Part shown: positions 17,318-25,904 of the stretch, piece by piece
Position numbering within the stretch: the stretch's first letter is position 1
How the letters are laid out: each line of letters opens with the position of its first letter
Assembly: GCF_000430765.1 (NCBI RefSeq)
Contig: NZ_AUMQ01000022.1
Span: forward strand, 62,001 to 126,000
Direction: 5' to 3'
Source: Peribacillus kribbensis DSM 17871
Lineage (GTDB): Bacteria; Bacillota; Bacilli; Bacillales; DSM-1321
DNA: 64,000 bases
Notes under the pieces: model-generated
Told to the model about the DNA's origin: nothing
Database searches by the model: none
Seen by the model: only the letters and a program-made list of their open reading frames with translations
Program-made: the position numbers and the translations under genes

Positions 17318-18730
17318 TTATTGTCCTATGTGAAAAACCCTTTCAATTGCCCCAAAGGCGTTAACATAACCGCTTCCTGTTTCCCAGGTCTCATAGCCTG
17401 TCATCGGGGTAGCCGTGGATTTAAGAATACTTTTAATCTCAGCAGGAGAAAGCTCCATGTCAGCATCAAGCATTAAGGCAATAATTCCTGCCACATGAGG
17501 TGCAGCCATAGATGTACCGCTCATGGTGGTGTAATATGGAATATATGCAGGCGGGATAAATTGCACATCATCCGCTGCTCCTAAAAGCGGGATTGGTGCC
17601 AATACTCTTGTTGAAATAATATTAACTCCAGGTGATGTAACTGTGGGACTGTCTTCCCACATCCAAGTTTGTCCGTCCACAGTTACCATTCCTCCGAAAC
17701 CTTTTTTACCCCTGGAAGAAAAATCTGCGAGATTCCTAGACATGTCGCCTGCCGCCACTGTGACTACCCACGGGGCTTTTTTGTAATTACCGGAGATCGT
17801 GGATTCACCTGGCCCGGAATTCCCTGCTGAGAAAACGGTTGTAATTCCTCTATCATACAGCTTTTTAGTAGCAACATTGATCGGGTTGAACGGATCAAAC
17901 GCTGTTCCCGAGTCGCTGGTATCGCCCCAGGAATTTGTAACTACACGAATGTTATAGGCTTGCTGATGGGTAAGTGCGTAATCAAATCCGCCAATGGTAT
18001 CAAGCATTGCAAGTCCTGCACCTGAGCCATAGCCAATTAGATTAGATCCAGGTGCGGCGCCTTCATATTTGCCTCCTGACATCGCCCCTGTTCCACCGAC
18101 AATTCCAGCAACATGGGTGCCGTGGCCGGAGTTATTATCGGTATTCAGTACATTCTCAATATACGAAACAGGTAATAATGTATCTATGGCGTGAAGATTC
18201 GTTGCACCCAATACATTTTGGACAAGATGCTGTCCAAATTGTAAATCCTTATGCGTTCCATCCACCCCGCTGTCGTTAATGAGCACCCCAATGCCCTTTC
18301 CCGAAACGGGAAGTCCCCCGTTTAGGGATCTTATGGTTTCATTTGTCCTCACTTTATCCACGCCGGTCAATTCGGTGCCTTCTTCATTTTCATATTGAAG
18401 TGTTTTATTTAGATAAATTGATAAAATATTTTCCCCGGTGACGAGTTTGTTTATTTGTCCTTTCGTAGCTAGAGCCCCGGCAATCGGCAGCTTGTTAAAA
18501 GTAATTCCTTTAGTTATACCCACATCTTTAAGCAGCTGCAGTGATTTGGGTGAGACTTTTTCTTCGTTTTTAAACGTAATAATTACCTCAACTGGTTTCA
18601 CCGCATCCACTAATACTTGACTCAAATCAGGGTCGATAAATGCGCCGCCAGCTTCCTCTGCTTTTGCAACGGGTAAGAAAAACATTACTATTAATAGGGA
18701 TGCAGAAAGTATCAAAGCCTTTATTTTCAT
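17318..18730 (-). CDS. Secreted S8 (subtilisin-family) protease, no SLH domain
   Basis: A 470-residue exported protease. A signal peptide ends near AKA (about residue 24), followed by a propeptide and a catalytic domain with D153, H203, N304 and S407. It is closely related to the neighbouring SLH protease through the whole protease part (shared SGHGTHVAGIVGGTGAMS and PPAYxPYYTTMSGTSMA), but it ends soon after the catalytic domain. A free extracellular form beside a wall-bound form suggests duplication followed by loss or gain of the anchor. The ATG is 9 nt from AGGAG; an upstream in-frame start adds 15 residues with no family support. Confidence 0.92.
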   Translation of the reverse strand: MKIKALILSASLLIVMFFLPVAKAEEAGGAFIDPDLSQVLVDAVKPVEVIITFKNEEKVSPKSLQLLKDVGITKGITFNKLPIAGALATKGQINKLVTGENILSIYLNKTLQYENEEGTELTGVDKVRTNETIRSLNGGLPVSGKGIGVLINDSGVDGTHKDLQFGQHLVQNVLGATNLHAIDTLLPVSYIENVLNTDNNSGHGTHVAGIVGGTGAMSGGKYEGAAPGSNLIGYGSGAGLAMLDTIGGFDYALTHQQAYNIRVVTNSWGDTSDSGTAFDPFNPINVATKKLYDRGITTVFSAGNSGPGESTISGNYKKAPWVVTVAAGDMSRNLADFSSRGKKGFGGMVTVDGQTWMWEDSPTVTSPGVNIISTRVLAPIPLLGAADDVQFIPPAYIPYYTTMSGTSMAAPHVAGIIALMLDADMELSPAEIKSILKSTATPMTGYETWETGSGYVNAFGAIERVFHIGQ

Positions 18731-18873
18731 TTTTTCATCTCCTATGCTTTTTTGTATTTTCTCATGATTAATCAAAAACCACTATTCTGCATAAGGTGTA
18801 AGGGTAGATATACTGTAGTATTATCGAGCTTACTACTAAAGTAGTATCCTAATCGGTTCCATACCCAGGGCAC

Positions 18874-18900
18874 AAAAAGAGGGTTCCTTTTCAGGAACCC
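18874..18900 (-). terminator. Terminator overlapping the response-regulator stop
   Basis: GGGTTCCT / AGGAACCC with a 4-nt loop, then CTCTTTTTG on the minus strand. The hairpin includes the last codons and stop of the response-regulator gene. Confidence 0.85.
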
Positions 18901-19532
18901 GGAGGTATAGGAACAAGCTGGTTCTGTACCGCATAAATAACCACCTGTGACCTGCTCTTTACATTCAATTTTCTGATGATCTTACTAACATGTATTTTGA
19001 CAGTCTTATCGCTGATAAATAATTTTGCTGCAATTTCTTTATTGCTTAAGCCTTCAAGCAGGCAGAGCAGGACTTCCTTTTCCCTCTCTGTCAAAGTAGA
19101 TTCTTCAGGCTTTGCCTGCTTATGAAAGGATAGCAGCTTTTTAGTCATAGAGGGATGGATGAATGATTCTCCCTTGGCAACCGAACGAATTGCTTCGATA
19201 ACTTGACCGTAAGGAGCATCCTTCAACAAATAACCATCAGCCCCTTCCCTGATAGCAGACATAAAATATTCTTCATGGCTATGCATAGTAAGGATTAAGA
19301 CTTTGATATCAGGATATTGCTTCTTAAGGAGACCTGTTATTTCAACACCACTCTTCTCAGGTAGATTGATATCCATTAAAATCATACTGGGCTTACAGAC
19401 CGGAACCTGCATTAACGCCTCTTCACCAGAGACGGCTTCTCCTACAACCTCTATGTTGTCCTCCATTTCCAATATACTTTTTAGACCATCCCTTAAAACT
19501 GCATGATCATCCACTAGCATGAGCCTGATCAT
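18891..19532 (-). CDS. NarL/LuxR-family response regulator
   Basis: A 213-residue response regulator. The receiver domain (about 1-120) has the acidic pair D8-D9 and phosphoacceptor D54 (ILMDINLPE). A LuxR-type helix-turn-helix follows (about 145-205; [20 protein letters not shown], then [11 protein letters not shown]). The ATG follows GGAGGAG. It overlaps the 3' end of the sensor kinase gene by 26 bp, so the pair is translationally coupled. The targets are unknown. The adjacent proteases are attractive candidates by position only; no binding site was identified. Confidence 0.92.
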   Translation of the reverse strand: MIRLMLVDDHAVLRDGLKSILEMEDNIEVVGEAVSGEEALMQVPVCKPSMILMDINLPEKSGVEITGLLKKQYPDIKVLILTMHSHEEYFMSAIREGADGYLLKDAPYGQVIEAIRSVAKGESFIHPSMTKKLLSFHKQAKPEESTLTEREKEVLLCLLEGLSNKEIAAKLFISDKTVKIHVSKIIRKLNVKSRSQVVIYAVQNQLVPIPPGS

Positions 19533-21366
19533 GAATCTCCTCCCCTTCAAAACCCATTTTTGGAACCATTATTAATACTTTTGTTCCTTCACCCTCTTTA
19601 CTGTCTATTTGAAGTGATGCATTAAGTTTTTCGGCGGCATCATTCATTTGCATGATGCCAAAGTGCGGCTGCTTTTGAGCTTTGATCATCGCCTGGAAGA
19701 GCGAAAATCCTTTCCCGTTATCCTTTACCTTGAGCAGAATATGGTCAGCCTGATTGCTTAGTAAAACTTCAATCCTAGAAGCTTCTGCATGTTTTATTGC
19801 ATTCTGGATGCTTTCCTGAAAAGAATCGTACAGCACTTTTTCTGCCATTGGACTTAGAACAAAGTCTGTACCTCTCTTTTCAAATTGTATGTCTTGTTTG
19901 TATTCCTTTTTGAGATCTTCTATTTTCCTAAAGATTGCCGCTACAAGTCCCGCTTTTTCGGTCGGGTACGGCCTAAGGGCATATATAGATTCCCGTACAT
20001 CCTTTAAACTTTCTCTTAGTCTGAAGACACTTTCGTTCACTAGCTTTAACGTTTCGTCCGGTTTTTTCATATAAATTTTCCCTGCTGTCTCCAGTTTCAT
20101 AACTGCACCGGCCAATGTCTGGGCGATTCCATCATGGATTTCTCGTGCTATTCTGTTCCTTTCCTCCAGAATTAAGCGTTTTTCTTTTTCAGAAAGAAGC
20201 ATCTGCGTTTTGATTACGGCTGCAAGCTGATTAGAAAGAGTTGCCAGTGACTGCACATCTTCATTTGTAAAACTTTTTGTTCTACTTCTAGCAACAATAA
20301 ACATACCCACCGTTTCGTGATCCACAACCAGAGGAGAGTACACAAAAGATTTGAGATCCCTGTCGAAACAGTCTTCAGCAATACCGACATTTGTCTTTCG
20401 GTCGTTATAAATTATAGGGTGCTTCATCGACTCGAATTGATCGTACACCACTGCTGAAAGCGAATGCGACAAGGAAGTCCTTCCTTCTTGATATCTATGC
20501 CGCCATATCCCATTTTCTTTTATCCATAAGATACTTGCTTCCACATTCATAAATTGAAAGAAACTCTCCTTTAAAGTTGAATTCCACTTTGACTTAGGAA
20601 CAATCTGATTTAGTTCGGTAGTAATTGAAAACAACGCCTTCAGCTTTTTCTTCTCCAGTTTAAGCCTGGCGATTGTTGAACTTAATAAACTAAGTCCCAC
20701 AAGAGGAGAAAAGAAGAAAAAGTATGAAAACACATCAATTTCACCGCGATTCTGGCTGCCCAATATGTAAAGCAGGATTCCATACGCTAAAGAAATTAAC
20801 GTATTATTGAGTTCGGTTATCGTTTTCTGTTTCCACATCTTGAGGGAATAGGGCTGAGGACGAATGATCAGTACTAAGTCAACTATTAAATTATTAAAGA
20901 GGAAGAAGAAGAATAATAAAATTGAAAACTCGGCAATACCGGTCTTTACAGTTGACTGTAAACTAGCTTCGGCCATAGGTTTAAATAAAGAAAGCATAGC
21001 AGTACTGAGGATAATGCTTAAAGCCAGTTGAGCCGGATTAAAAAGAATAATTCTCAGAGGGCGCCGATGCAGCAGATTAACAACTAGCACAACTAACGCA
21101 TAGCAAAGTGCAGTATAATGAGTGCCAAATAAGATATAAAGAACATATACTAACGGGAATGAGATAGCCGTGAACCCTTTCCATACCGGCATTGGATAAT
21201 ACTCACTTATAAAGAGAAACAGTATGAACAATAGTATAAATGACGGCTTGTCACGAACAGTAAGAGTGAGAGCTGAATAGAATATGGACAACCATCCCAT
21301 AAACGTAATAAAAAAAAGAAAAACCTTCGAGTATTTTTCCCTAGTCTGAAAATCCAGCCTGGCCAC
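19507..21366 (-). CDS. Sensor histidine kinase (HisKA_3 / NarL-type partner)
   Basis: A 619-residue sensor. About seven hydrophobic helices fill residues 15-230. A GAF-like domain covers about 245-390. HisKA_3 dimerisation carries the phosphorylatable H411 (REIHDGIAQ), and an HATPase_c domain has [10 protein letters not shown] and DNGKGFS. The layout is that of LiaS/DegS-like kinases with a large membrane sensor. The membrane region plus GAF suggests sensing of an envelope or intracellular small-molecule cue. Its message is shared with the response regulator. It is not one of the well-known B. subtilis kinases that I can name. Confidence 0.92.
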   Translation of the reverse strand: MARLDFQTREKYSKVFLFFITFMGWLSIFYSALTLTVRDKPSFILLFILFLFISEYYPMPVWKGFTAISFPLVYVLYILFGTHYTALCYALVVLVVNLLHRRPLRIILFNPAQLALSIILSTAMLSLFKPMAEASLQSTVKTGIAEFSILLFFFFLFNNLIVDLVLIIRPQPYSLKMWKQKTITELNNTLISLAYGILLYILGSQNRGEIDVFSYFFFFSPLVGLSLLSSTIARLKLEKKKLKALFSITTELNQIVPKSKWNSTLKESFFQFMNVEASILWIKENGIWRHRYQEGRTSLSHSLSAVVYDQFESMKHPIIYNDRKTNVGIAEDCFDRDLKSFVYSPLVVDHETVGMFIVARSRTKSFTNEDVQSLATLSNQLAAVIKTQMLLSEKEKRLILEERNRIAREIHDGIAQTLAGAVMKLETAGKIYMKKPDETLKLVNESVFRLRESLKDVRESIYALRPYPTEKAGLVAAIFRKIEDLKKEYKQDIQFEKRGTDFVLSPMAEKVLYDSFQESIQNAIKHAEASRIEVLLSNQADHILLKVKDNGKGFSLFQAMIKAQKQPHFGIMQMNDAAEKLNASLQIDSKEGEGTKVLIMVPKMGFEGEEIHDQAHASG

Positions 21367-21433
21367 TAAGACACCCCCTTATCTGAATATTCTGTACTTA
21401 ACATTTTATGGTTTAACATAATAAAACTCAAAT

Positions 21434-21479
21434 AAAAAACCCCGCACTAGTCGAATGGATACCACTAACCAGTGCAGGG
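21434..21479 (-). terminator. Minus-strand terminator upstream of the sensor kinase
   Basis: On the minus strand CCCTGCACTGGT pairs with ACTAGTGCGGGG and is followed by six T. It would end a transcript arriving from the right, such as one covering the 75-codon frame at 21772-21999, before the kinase promoter. Confidence 0.6.
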
Positions 21480-21622
21480 CCAAGCCCCTATATGGACTTT
21501 GTTAAGGTTTATTATGGCAGAAGGCTTATATGGTGACTATTCATCAAACGGACTATTTGTGTAGTGCTAATGTATTATATAATTCTTTGGTGTTCTCAAT
21601 GTATCAAGCTTAACTCAATTTT

Positions 21623-21760
21623 ATTGGAAGGCAGAGACCCGAAAAGCATAAGACGGGAATGCCGGGAGAAGCGCTTTTCTTCTCCTGGCATTCTTGGCTT
21701 ATGACTCGAGGGTCTCAGTTCGCAGCTGGACATCACGAAAAGCGGAGAACGGTGCCTTCA
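21623..21760 (+). repeat. Structured intergenic repeat, full copy 2
   Basis: About 138 bp that can fold almost completely. The outer stem is GGAAGGCA / TGCCTTC. Inside it are GAGACCC / GGGTCTC and ATAAG / CTTAT, and a central hairpin GGAATGCCGGGAGAAG / CTTCTCCTGGCATTC. The first 33 and last 25 bases are identical to the pieces at 14452-14484 and 14369-14393. It resembles tandem structured repeats that I recall from intergenic regions of many Bacillaceae. No protein is encoded. The remaining DNA between the kinase and this element holds only the terminator listed above. Confidence 0.85.
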
Positions 21761-21771
21761 AAACTACGCAA

Positions 21772-21999
21772 TTATCTAAAAGTCTGACGCAATAAACCTA
21801 ATTTTGATGCAATGATGGTGTGAAAAGACGCAATTCCTATATATTTTGCCGCAATTACCTGGAAAAATGCCGGACCTGTATCCGAGTAAAAATTTCTCTT
21901 CCCATGAATAGAAGCTGGCGAATTGGCCATACTTACTAGTAACAGCATCTCATCCGAGATTGTTGTTGCCAACCGCGGAGAAGACTTACGTTTCCCCAT
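21772..21999 (-). CDS. Possible 75-residue protein, unrecognised
   Basis: An open frame of 75 codons starting ATGGGGAAACG, with GGAGG eight bases upstream. The predicted protein begins MGKRKSSPRL and is basic. I recognise no family. A terminator on the same strand at 21434-21479 would end its transcript, but the structured repeat lies in between, and a terminator of the opposite strand sits just upstream. It could be a genuine small gene, a remnant, or chance. Confidence 0.3.
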   Translation of the reverse strand: MGKRKSSPRLATTISDEMLLLVSMANSPASIHGKRNFYSDTGPAFFQVIAAKYIGIASFHTIIASKLGLLRQTFR

Positions 22000-22062
22000 A
22001 AGTTCTTCCTCCGGTTTCTCCTCTCCCTTTGCCTTCTTTCCTGTTAAGGGATATAGAAGGGG

Positions 22063-22089
22063 CCTGCAGAATGTTCTGCAGGTTTTTTT
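22063..22089 (+). terminator. Plus-strand terminator without an assigned gene
   Basis: CCTGCAGAA / TTCTGCAGG followed by TTTTTTT. No plus-strand gene ends just before it. It lies about 85 bp ahead of the next plus-strand start. Confidence 0.75.
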
Positions 22090-22112
22090 ATTTCTATCTG
22101 CAGTTCCTTCCC

Positions 22113-22141
22113 TTATGATACGTGGCATGATAGAGTATAAT
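22113..22141 (+). promoter_or_regulatory. Candidate sigma-A promoter for the panD-containing gene set
   Basis: A perfect TATAAT -10 is preceded, at 17 bp, by TTATGA as a weak -35. It sits between the plus-strand terminator and the next start codon, 33 bp from the ATG. Confidence 0.55.
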
Positions 22142-22173
22142 TTGCTGATATGATACGAAAAAGAGGTGTTTTC

Positions 22174-22563
22174 ATGATTCAAAGATTTATTGAACTTGGT
22201 GAAGGTTATTCCGATCTTTACGAACTGCTTTCTTTGGGTAAGTCTGCAGGAAATAGGACCCGCAGGTTATTTGCTCTCCACACCATTAAGAACAATAAAC
22301 CCGCTACTTCGCTTGCCATTTCGATGGAACCTACCCATCCTGGTGATTTTCTGCCTATCTATATTTGCAGGGAAGGAATACCGAACCCCCACCATACTCC
22401 AAATAAACGATATGAGCTTTTCAAAGATTTGGCAGACTCACTTGAAAAGCAGATCATTGAGCTGGAGGTTAAGCCCTCCTCCGATTTTGCAGAAAAAGAG
22501 CTTTATTTCCAATACCTCATCGGCATTATGCGGATGAATAAATATCTCCCTCCTCTGCAGTAA
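22174..22563 (+). CDS. Conserved Bacillaceae protein, function unknown
   Basis: A 129-residue soluble protein starting MIQRFIELGEGYSDLYELL. It is a compact alpha/beta protein with no membrane segment. The motif CREGIPNPHHTPNKRYELF lies in the middle. I recall similar short proteins in Bacillaceae, sometimes misannotated as methylthioribose kinase, but nothing in the sequence supports kinase activity. The start follows AGAGGTG. The gap to panD is 177 bp, so it could be co-transcribed but is not coupled. Confidence 0.7.
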   Translation: MIQRFIELGEGYSDLYELLSLGKSAGNRTRRLFALHTIKNNKPATSLAISMEPTHPGDFLPIYICREGIPNPHHTPNKRYELFKDLADSLEKQIIELEVKPSSDFAEKELYFQYLIGIMRMNKYLPPLQ

Positions 22564-22740
22564 GGGGAGGTGACTTTTGGTATATTACGGATATTGTTAC
22601 GCAAGCAGGCTTTTTTCAAGTCTGCTTTTTTCCGTATCCGGCTTCATTTCTTCCGGCCATTCTGCAACAATACTTCTGCCGCTACATATGGTGTAACGTA
22701 TAAAGCAGCTAAAAATGAAACAATTAATCTGGGAGGCTTT

Positions 22741-23130
22741 ATGAAAAGGTATATGTGTAAAGGGAAGATTCACAGGGCCACGGTTACAGAAGCAGAATTA
22801 GACTATCCGGGCAGCATAACCATTGATAAAGAGCTGATGAAAAAAGCTGATATACTTCCTTACGAAATCGTTCAGGTTACCTGCCTGCGCAACGCAGCAA
22901 GATGGAAAACGTACGCCATACCAGGCGAAGGACATTCAGGGGTAATCTGCTTGAACGGTCCTCCAGCCCGCTTATTCCAAAAGGGCGACTTGGTCATTAT
23001 ACTAAGCACCGGTCTATATGACGAAGAGGAGCTTGCTTCCCTAAAGACAAGGATTGTATATGTAGACCAAAATAATCAGATTGTCCGTGTGAACGTTAAT
23101 GAGTTAATGGAGGAATGGCGGGATGGCTGA
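22741..23130 (+). CDS. panD: Aspartate 1-decarboxylase PanD, away from panBC
   Basis: A 129-residue pyruvoyl-dependent enzyme that decarboxylates L-aspartate to beta-alanine. All key residues of the family are in place: K9, H11, Y22, the G24-S25 self-cleavage site (S25 becomes the pyruvoyl group), R54, Y58 and N72. The start is the ATG after GGGAGG. In Bacillus panD normally ends a panB-panC-panD operon. Here it is instead followed, with an 8-bp overlap, by an ATP-grasp gene, then a regulator and an exporter. It diverges from standard PanD around residues 45-56. It may serve CoA synthesis or supply beta-alanine to the neighbouring enzyme. Confidence 0.9.
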   Translation: MKRYMCKGKIHRATVTEAELDYPGSITIDKELMKKADILPYEIVQVTCLRNAARWKTYAIPGEGHSGVICLNGPPARLFQKGDLVIILSTGLYDEEELASLKTRIVYVDQNNQIVRVNVNELMEEWRDG

Positions 23131-23962
23131 AGGATACCCCCTTGACCCAGAAAGAGCCTTTATTAACAAATGGAATATGCATAAGCTGCTGCAGGCAGAA
23201 AGGGATCTTCCCTTCTTCCTGCCCGAGACACTCCTGTTCTCCCGTGACTCATTTTCTATCCTGCTAAATAAATATAAAGACATCTATATTAAAAGTGTAT
23301 CTTCCTGGGGCGGCAGTAAAGTCGGTAGGATCGTCTGCGGGGAATCCTCCTTTTCGCTGTCTATCCAAGGAGACACTCCAAGAATAAAGGAGAATATAGA
23401 AGAACTGTATGATGATTTAGCCAGCTATTATAAGGAAGAATTATGTCTCGTCCAGCAGACTGCCCCTCTCTTATCCTGCAGGGGCCGGCCGTTTGATATC
23501 CGCACACATCTTCAAAAGGATCTTGAGGAAGGCTGGCTCTACGCAGGCGACCTCGTCCGGATTGGCGGACAGGGTTCGATCGTTTCGAATGTAGCCATTA
23601 GTTCTGGGGAAGTGAAGCCTACCGAGGAGATCCTTACAGAACTCTTACAGGGAAAAACCTCACTTATACAGCAAAGGCTGCTGGCATCCTCCCTGCAGGT
23701 CTGCGGTATTCTGGATAAATATCATAGCTTTCTCGATATCGGGATTGATTTTGGAATCGATGCGGATGGAAGTCTCTGGCTGATCGAGGTCAATACAGAT
23801 GACTTATATGGCGGGCCGGCACAGCAGTTATTCGCCATGCTTCCCGACCAGTCCCTGTATCTAGGAATTTTAAAAAACAGTGAACGGATCAGCAGACAGG
23901 CTGCCACTCTACTATTTAGGGAGTATCAAAAATATGTAAAGGAAATGAATGATCCCAATTAA
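23123..23962 (+). CDS. YheC/YheD-like ATP-grasp protein
   Basis: A 279-residue ATP-grasp protein of the YheC/YheD type, a family usually annotated as spore-coat associated. Motifs: a glycine-rich ATP loop (KSVSSWGGSKVGRI, about 57-70), RPFDIRTHLQKD (122-133) and the metal-binding strand LDIGIDFGIDADGSLWLIEVN (about 204-224, E222 and N224). Active ATP-grasp enzymes ligate a carboxylate to an amine or thiol. It starts inside panD with GGAGG upstream, so the two are coupled, and it overlaps the next gene by 14 bp. Ligase substrates are unknown; beta-alanine is an inference from context. Confidence 0.82.
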   Translation: MAEGYPLDPERAFINKWNMHKLLQAERDLPFFLPETLLFSRDSFSILLNKYKDIYIKSVSSWGGSKVGRIVCGESSFSLSIQGDTPRIKENIEELYDDLASYYKEELCLVQQTAPLLSCRGRPFDIRTHLQKDLEEGWLYAGDLVRIGGQGSIVSNVAISSGEVKPTEEILTELLQGKTSLIQQRLLASSLQVCGILDKYHSFLDIGIDFGIDADGSLWLIEVNTDDLYGGPAQQLFAMLPDQSLYLGILKNSERISRQAATLLFREYQKYVKEMNDPN

Positions 23963-24638
23963 CAGGGTGCCAGAATTCCATGGCGCCCAATTTAGAAGGA
24001 CCGTATCTAATCTGCCTCGGCTTCTTACATACATTCTTCAGCTTTCCCGTCTGGGCATTACGGAAGTGAAGGAATTATATAAAAATGCCTTAACCGGCTG
24101 GGAAACCTTTGCCAGCAGGAATGGAAGCTGGCAAAAATGGATGGATATCCTCGAATTTGAAGCAAAGCAAAATAAAGATCTGGACCTGGAGAATCCTGTG
24201 TCAGTGATAGAAAGAATCACTGGGGGAATAAGATATATCCCGGGGCCTTCCATCTGGACTATCAAGCTGATCCCTCACATCTGCTATTCACCATGGATCT
24301 TAAAGCTTCGGACAAAAGATACATTCCTGTTGTTTTATCCTGTGAAAGAGGAATATCTGCTGGAGCCCGGGCAGCCGGCCCAGGAATTGGTCCGCGGACA
24401 TAAAGCATTGAGTGACTCCCTGCGCCTCAAACTGCTTTACCAGCTTACAAAAGGACCTCTTGCCCTTCAGGAGCTGAGTGTCCAATTCAATATTTCCAAA
24501 ACAACCCTGCACCATCAGCTCTCCCTGCTGAAGGCCGCTAAGTTTGTAAAAGTGGACAAGGGAATTTACACAGCTGATCTGCCTAAAATCCTGTCCTTTC
24601 ATAAAAGCTTAGCCCTCTTCTTTGAGAAAAGGCCATGA
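23949..24638 (+). CDS. Winged-helix (ArsR-like) transcriptional regulator
   Basis: A 229-residue protein. The C-terminal 75 residues form an ArsR-type winged helix (SLRLKLLYQLTKGPLALQEL, then ISKTTLHHQLSLLKAAKFV). The N-terminal 140 residues are of unrecognised fold and could bind a ligand. No metal-binding cysteine set is present, which argues against a metal sensor. It starts 6 nt after AAAGG inside the ATP-grasp gene and overlaps the MFS gene by four bases (ATGA). Such HTH-MFS pairs are usually local autoregulators of efflux; that role is inferred here. Confidence 0.8.
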   Translation: MIPINRVPEFHGAQFRRTVSNLPRLLTYILQLSRLGITEVKELYKNALTGWETFASRNGSWQKWMDILEFEAKQNKDLDLENPVSVIERITGGIRYIPGPSIWTIKLIPHICYSPWILKLRTKDTFLLFYPVKEEYLLEPGQPAQELVRGHKALSDSLRLKLLYQLTKGPLALQELSVQFNISKTTLHHQLSLLKAAKFVKVDKGIYTADLPKILSFHKSLALFFEKRP

Positions 24639-25864
24639 CGGGCTATTCAAGATCCTTTAAAGCCCTATTGGCGGGTGAAATTGTATCAGAATTCGGAGGA
24701 ACGGCCGGCGGGATTATCAATGGACTGCTGTTATATGATATAACAGGTTCCAGAGAATGGCTGGGAGCTGTCTGGCTCGTATATTTTATTCCTTCATTAG
24801 CTCTGCAGTTCTTCGGTGCCCCGTTCTTAAACAGGATTAAAAAGGGGAAAGCACTTCGCAATATCCAGCTGATCCGGGGCCTGGCATATCTTTTTCCTTT
24901 TGCCGGGTATTTTTCAGGCAGTGATGCTGCAGCCATTGCAGGGCTGGTGGTTCTGCAAAGCATATTAGGCCTTTTGCAGCCGCTGTATGCAAGCCTATCC
25001 TTTTCCCTGCTGCCAGATATCTGCAGTAAATCTCAGCTTGCCGATGCAAACGGACTGATTGATGGAGTATTAAGGCTGATGAATTTTTTAGCTCCAGGCG
25101 CAGCCTCCCTGCTGCTTATGGCACTTCCTATGCAGGGCCTATACATATTTACCTGTGCAATGTTCTTATTAAGCTTTCTATCTCTTTTACTCATCCGCCC
25201 GGAACATGAGGAAACTGCCATTCAGATTTGGTCAAAAAAATTCTGGTGGCAGGAATTGAAGGAAGGCTACAAAACCTTTTTTACACTAAAGGCTCTCCGG
25301 AAATTCACCTTCCTCTCATCTGCTGTCCAGTTTGCCGTAGGGGCGTCTATGGTTCTAAGCGTCCCGTTTATTAAAGGTGAGCTCGGAGGGGAGTCCTGGC
25401 AGTACGCCTTATTTTCAGGTTCCTTCCCCATCGGCTATACACTCGGAATGATTCTCTTAGCCAAATTGCCTAAAACCAATATCATTATGTATGCAGGTTT
25501 AGCTGGCGGCGGCCTTTCTTTTGTACTGCTCTCCTTTGTGCACTCTGTTTATGCAGCTTGTTTATGTGAACTTGCAGGGGGACTTATCTTTCCTTTATTC
25601 AATGCAAACAGTGCTTCCCTTTTTCAGCAGGAAGCCCCAAAGGAACGGCTTCCCCAGCTAAGTTCGGTCCGTCTGTTATTTTTGAGGGTGACCATGCCGC
25701 TTGGGCTTTTGTTTGCATCTGCAGACTTTATTCACCTGACTGCACGTAATATTTACTTCACTTCAGGAAGTTTGATTGTACTCCCTGGTATCTTTTACTG
25801 CATCAAATCCGTTCAAAAGGCTAAAGAATTTACCCCGGCAGCAGACCAGCATAAAGAAAGCTAA
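24635..25864 (+). CDS. MFS transporter
   Basis: A 409-residue transporter with about 12 hydrophobic helices, of the major facilitator branch that includes macrolide-efflux-like proteins. The conserved first helix has LAGEIVSEFGGTAGGIIN, and loop 2-3 carries the short basic motif NRIKKGKALR. It is the last gene of the panD / ATP-grasp / HTH set and overlaps the regulator by four bases. By context it exports the product made by the two enzymes, or a drug. The substrate cannot be read from the sequence. Confidence 0.87.
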   Translation: MTGYSRSFKALLAGEIVSEFGGTAGGIINGLLLYDITGSREWLGAVWLVYFIPSLALQFFGAPFLNRIKKGKALRNIQLIRGLAYLFPFAGYFSGSDAAAIAGLVVLQSILGLLQPLYASLSFSLLPDICSKSQLADANGLIDGVLRLMNFLAPGAASLLLMALPMQGLYIFTCAMFLLSFLSLLLIRPEHEETAIQIWSKKFWWQELKEGYKTFFTLKALRKFTFLSSAVQFAVGASMVLSVPFIKGELGGESWQYALFSGSFPIGYTLGMILLAKLPKTNIIMYAGLAGGGLSFVLLSFVHSVYAACLCELAGGLIFPLFNANSASLFQQEAPKERLPQLSSVRLLFLRVTMPLGLLFASADFIHLTARNIYFTSGSLIVLPGIFYCIKSVQKAKEFTPAADQHKES

Positions 25865-25869
25865 AAACA

Positions 25870-25894
25870 CGGGAAAGGGCCTTTGCCCCTCCCG
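25870..25894. terminator. Bidirectional terminator, MFS gene / acylphosphatase
   Basis: CGGGAAAGGGC pairs with GCCCCTCCCG over a short CTTT loop. The T-rich tract (GTGTTTTTAG) is on the minus-strand side, and TTCT on the plus side. Confidence 0.75.
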
Positions 25895-25904
25895 TTCTAA
25901 AAGA

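Noticed and set aside
21772-22182. Longer 136-codon reading of the small minus-strand frame
   Set aside because: The upstream part spans a terminator and a promoter of the other strand; only the part behind the GGAGG site (75 codons) is worth keeping as a possibility.
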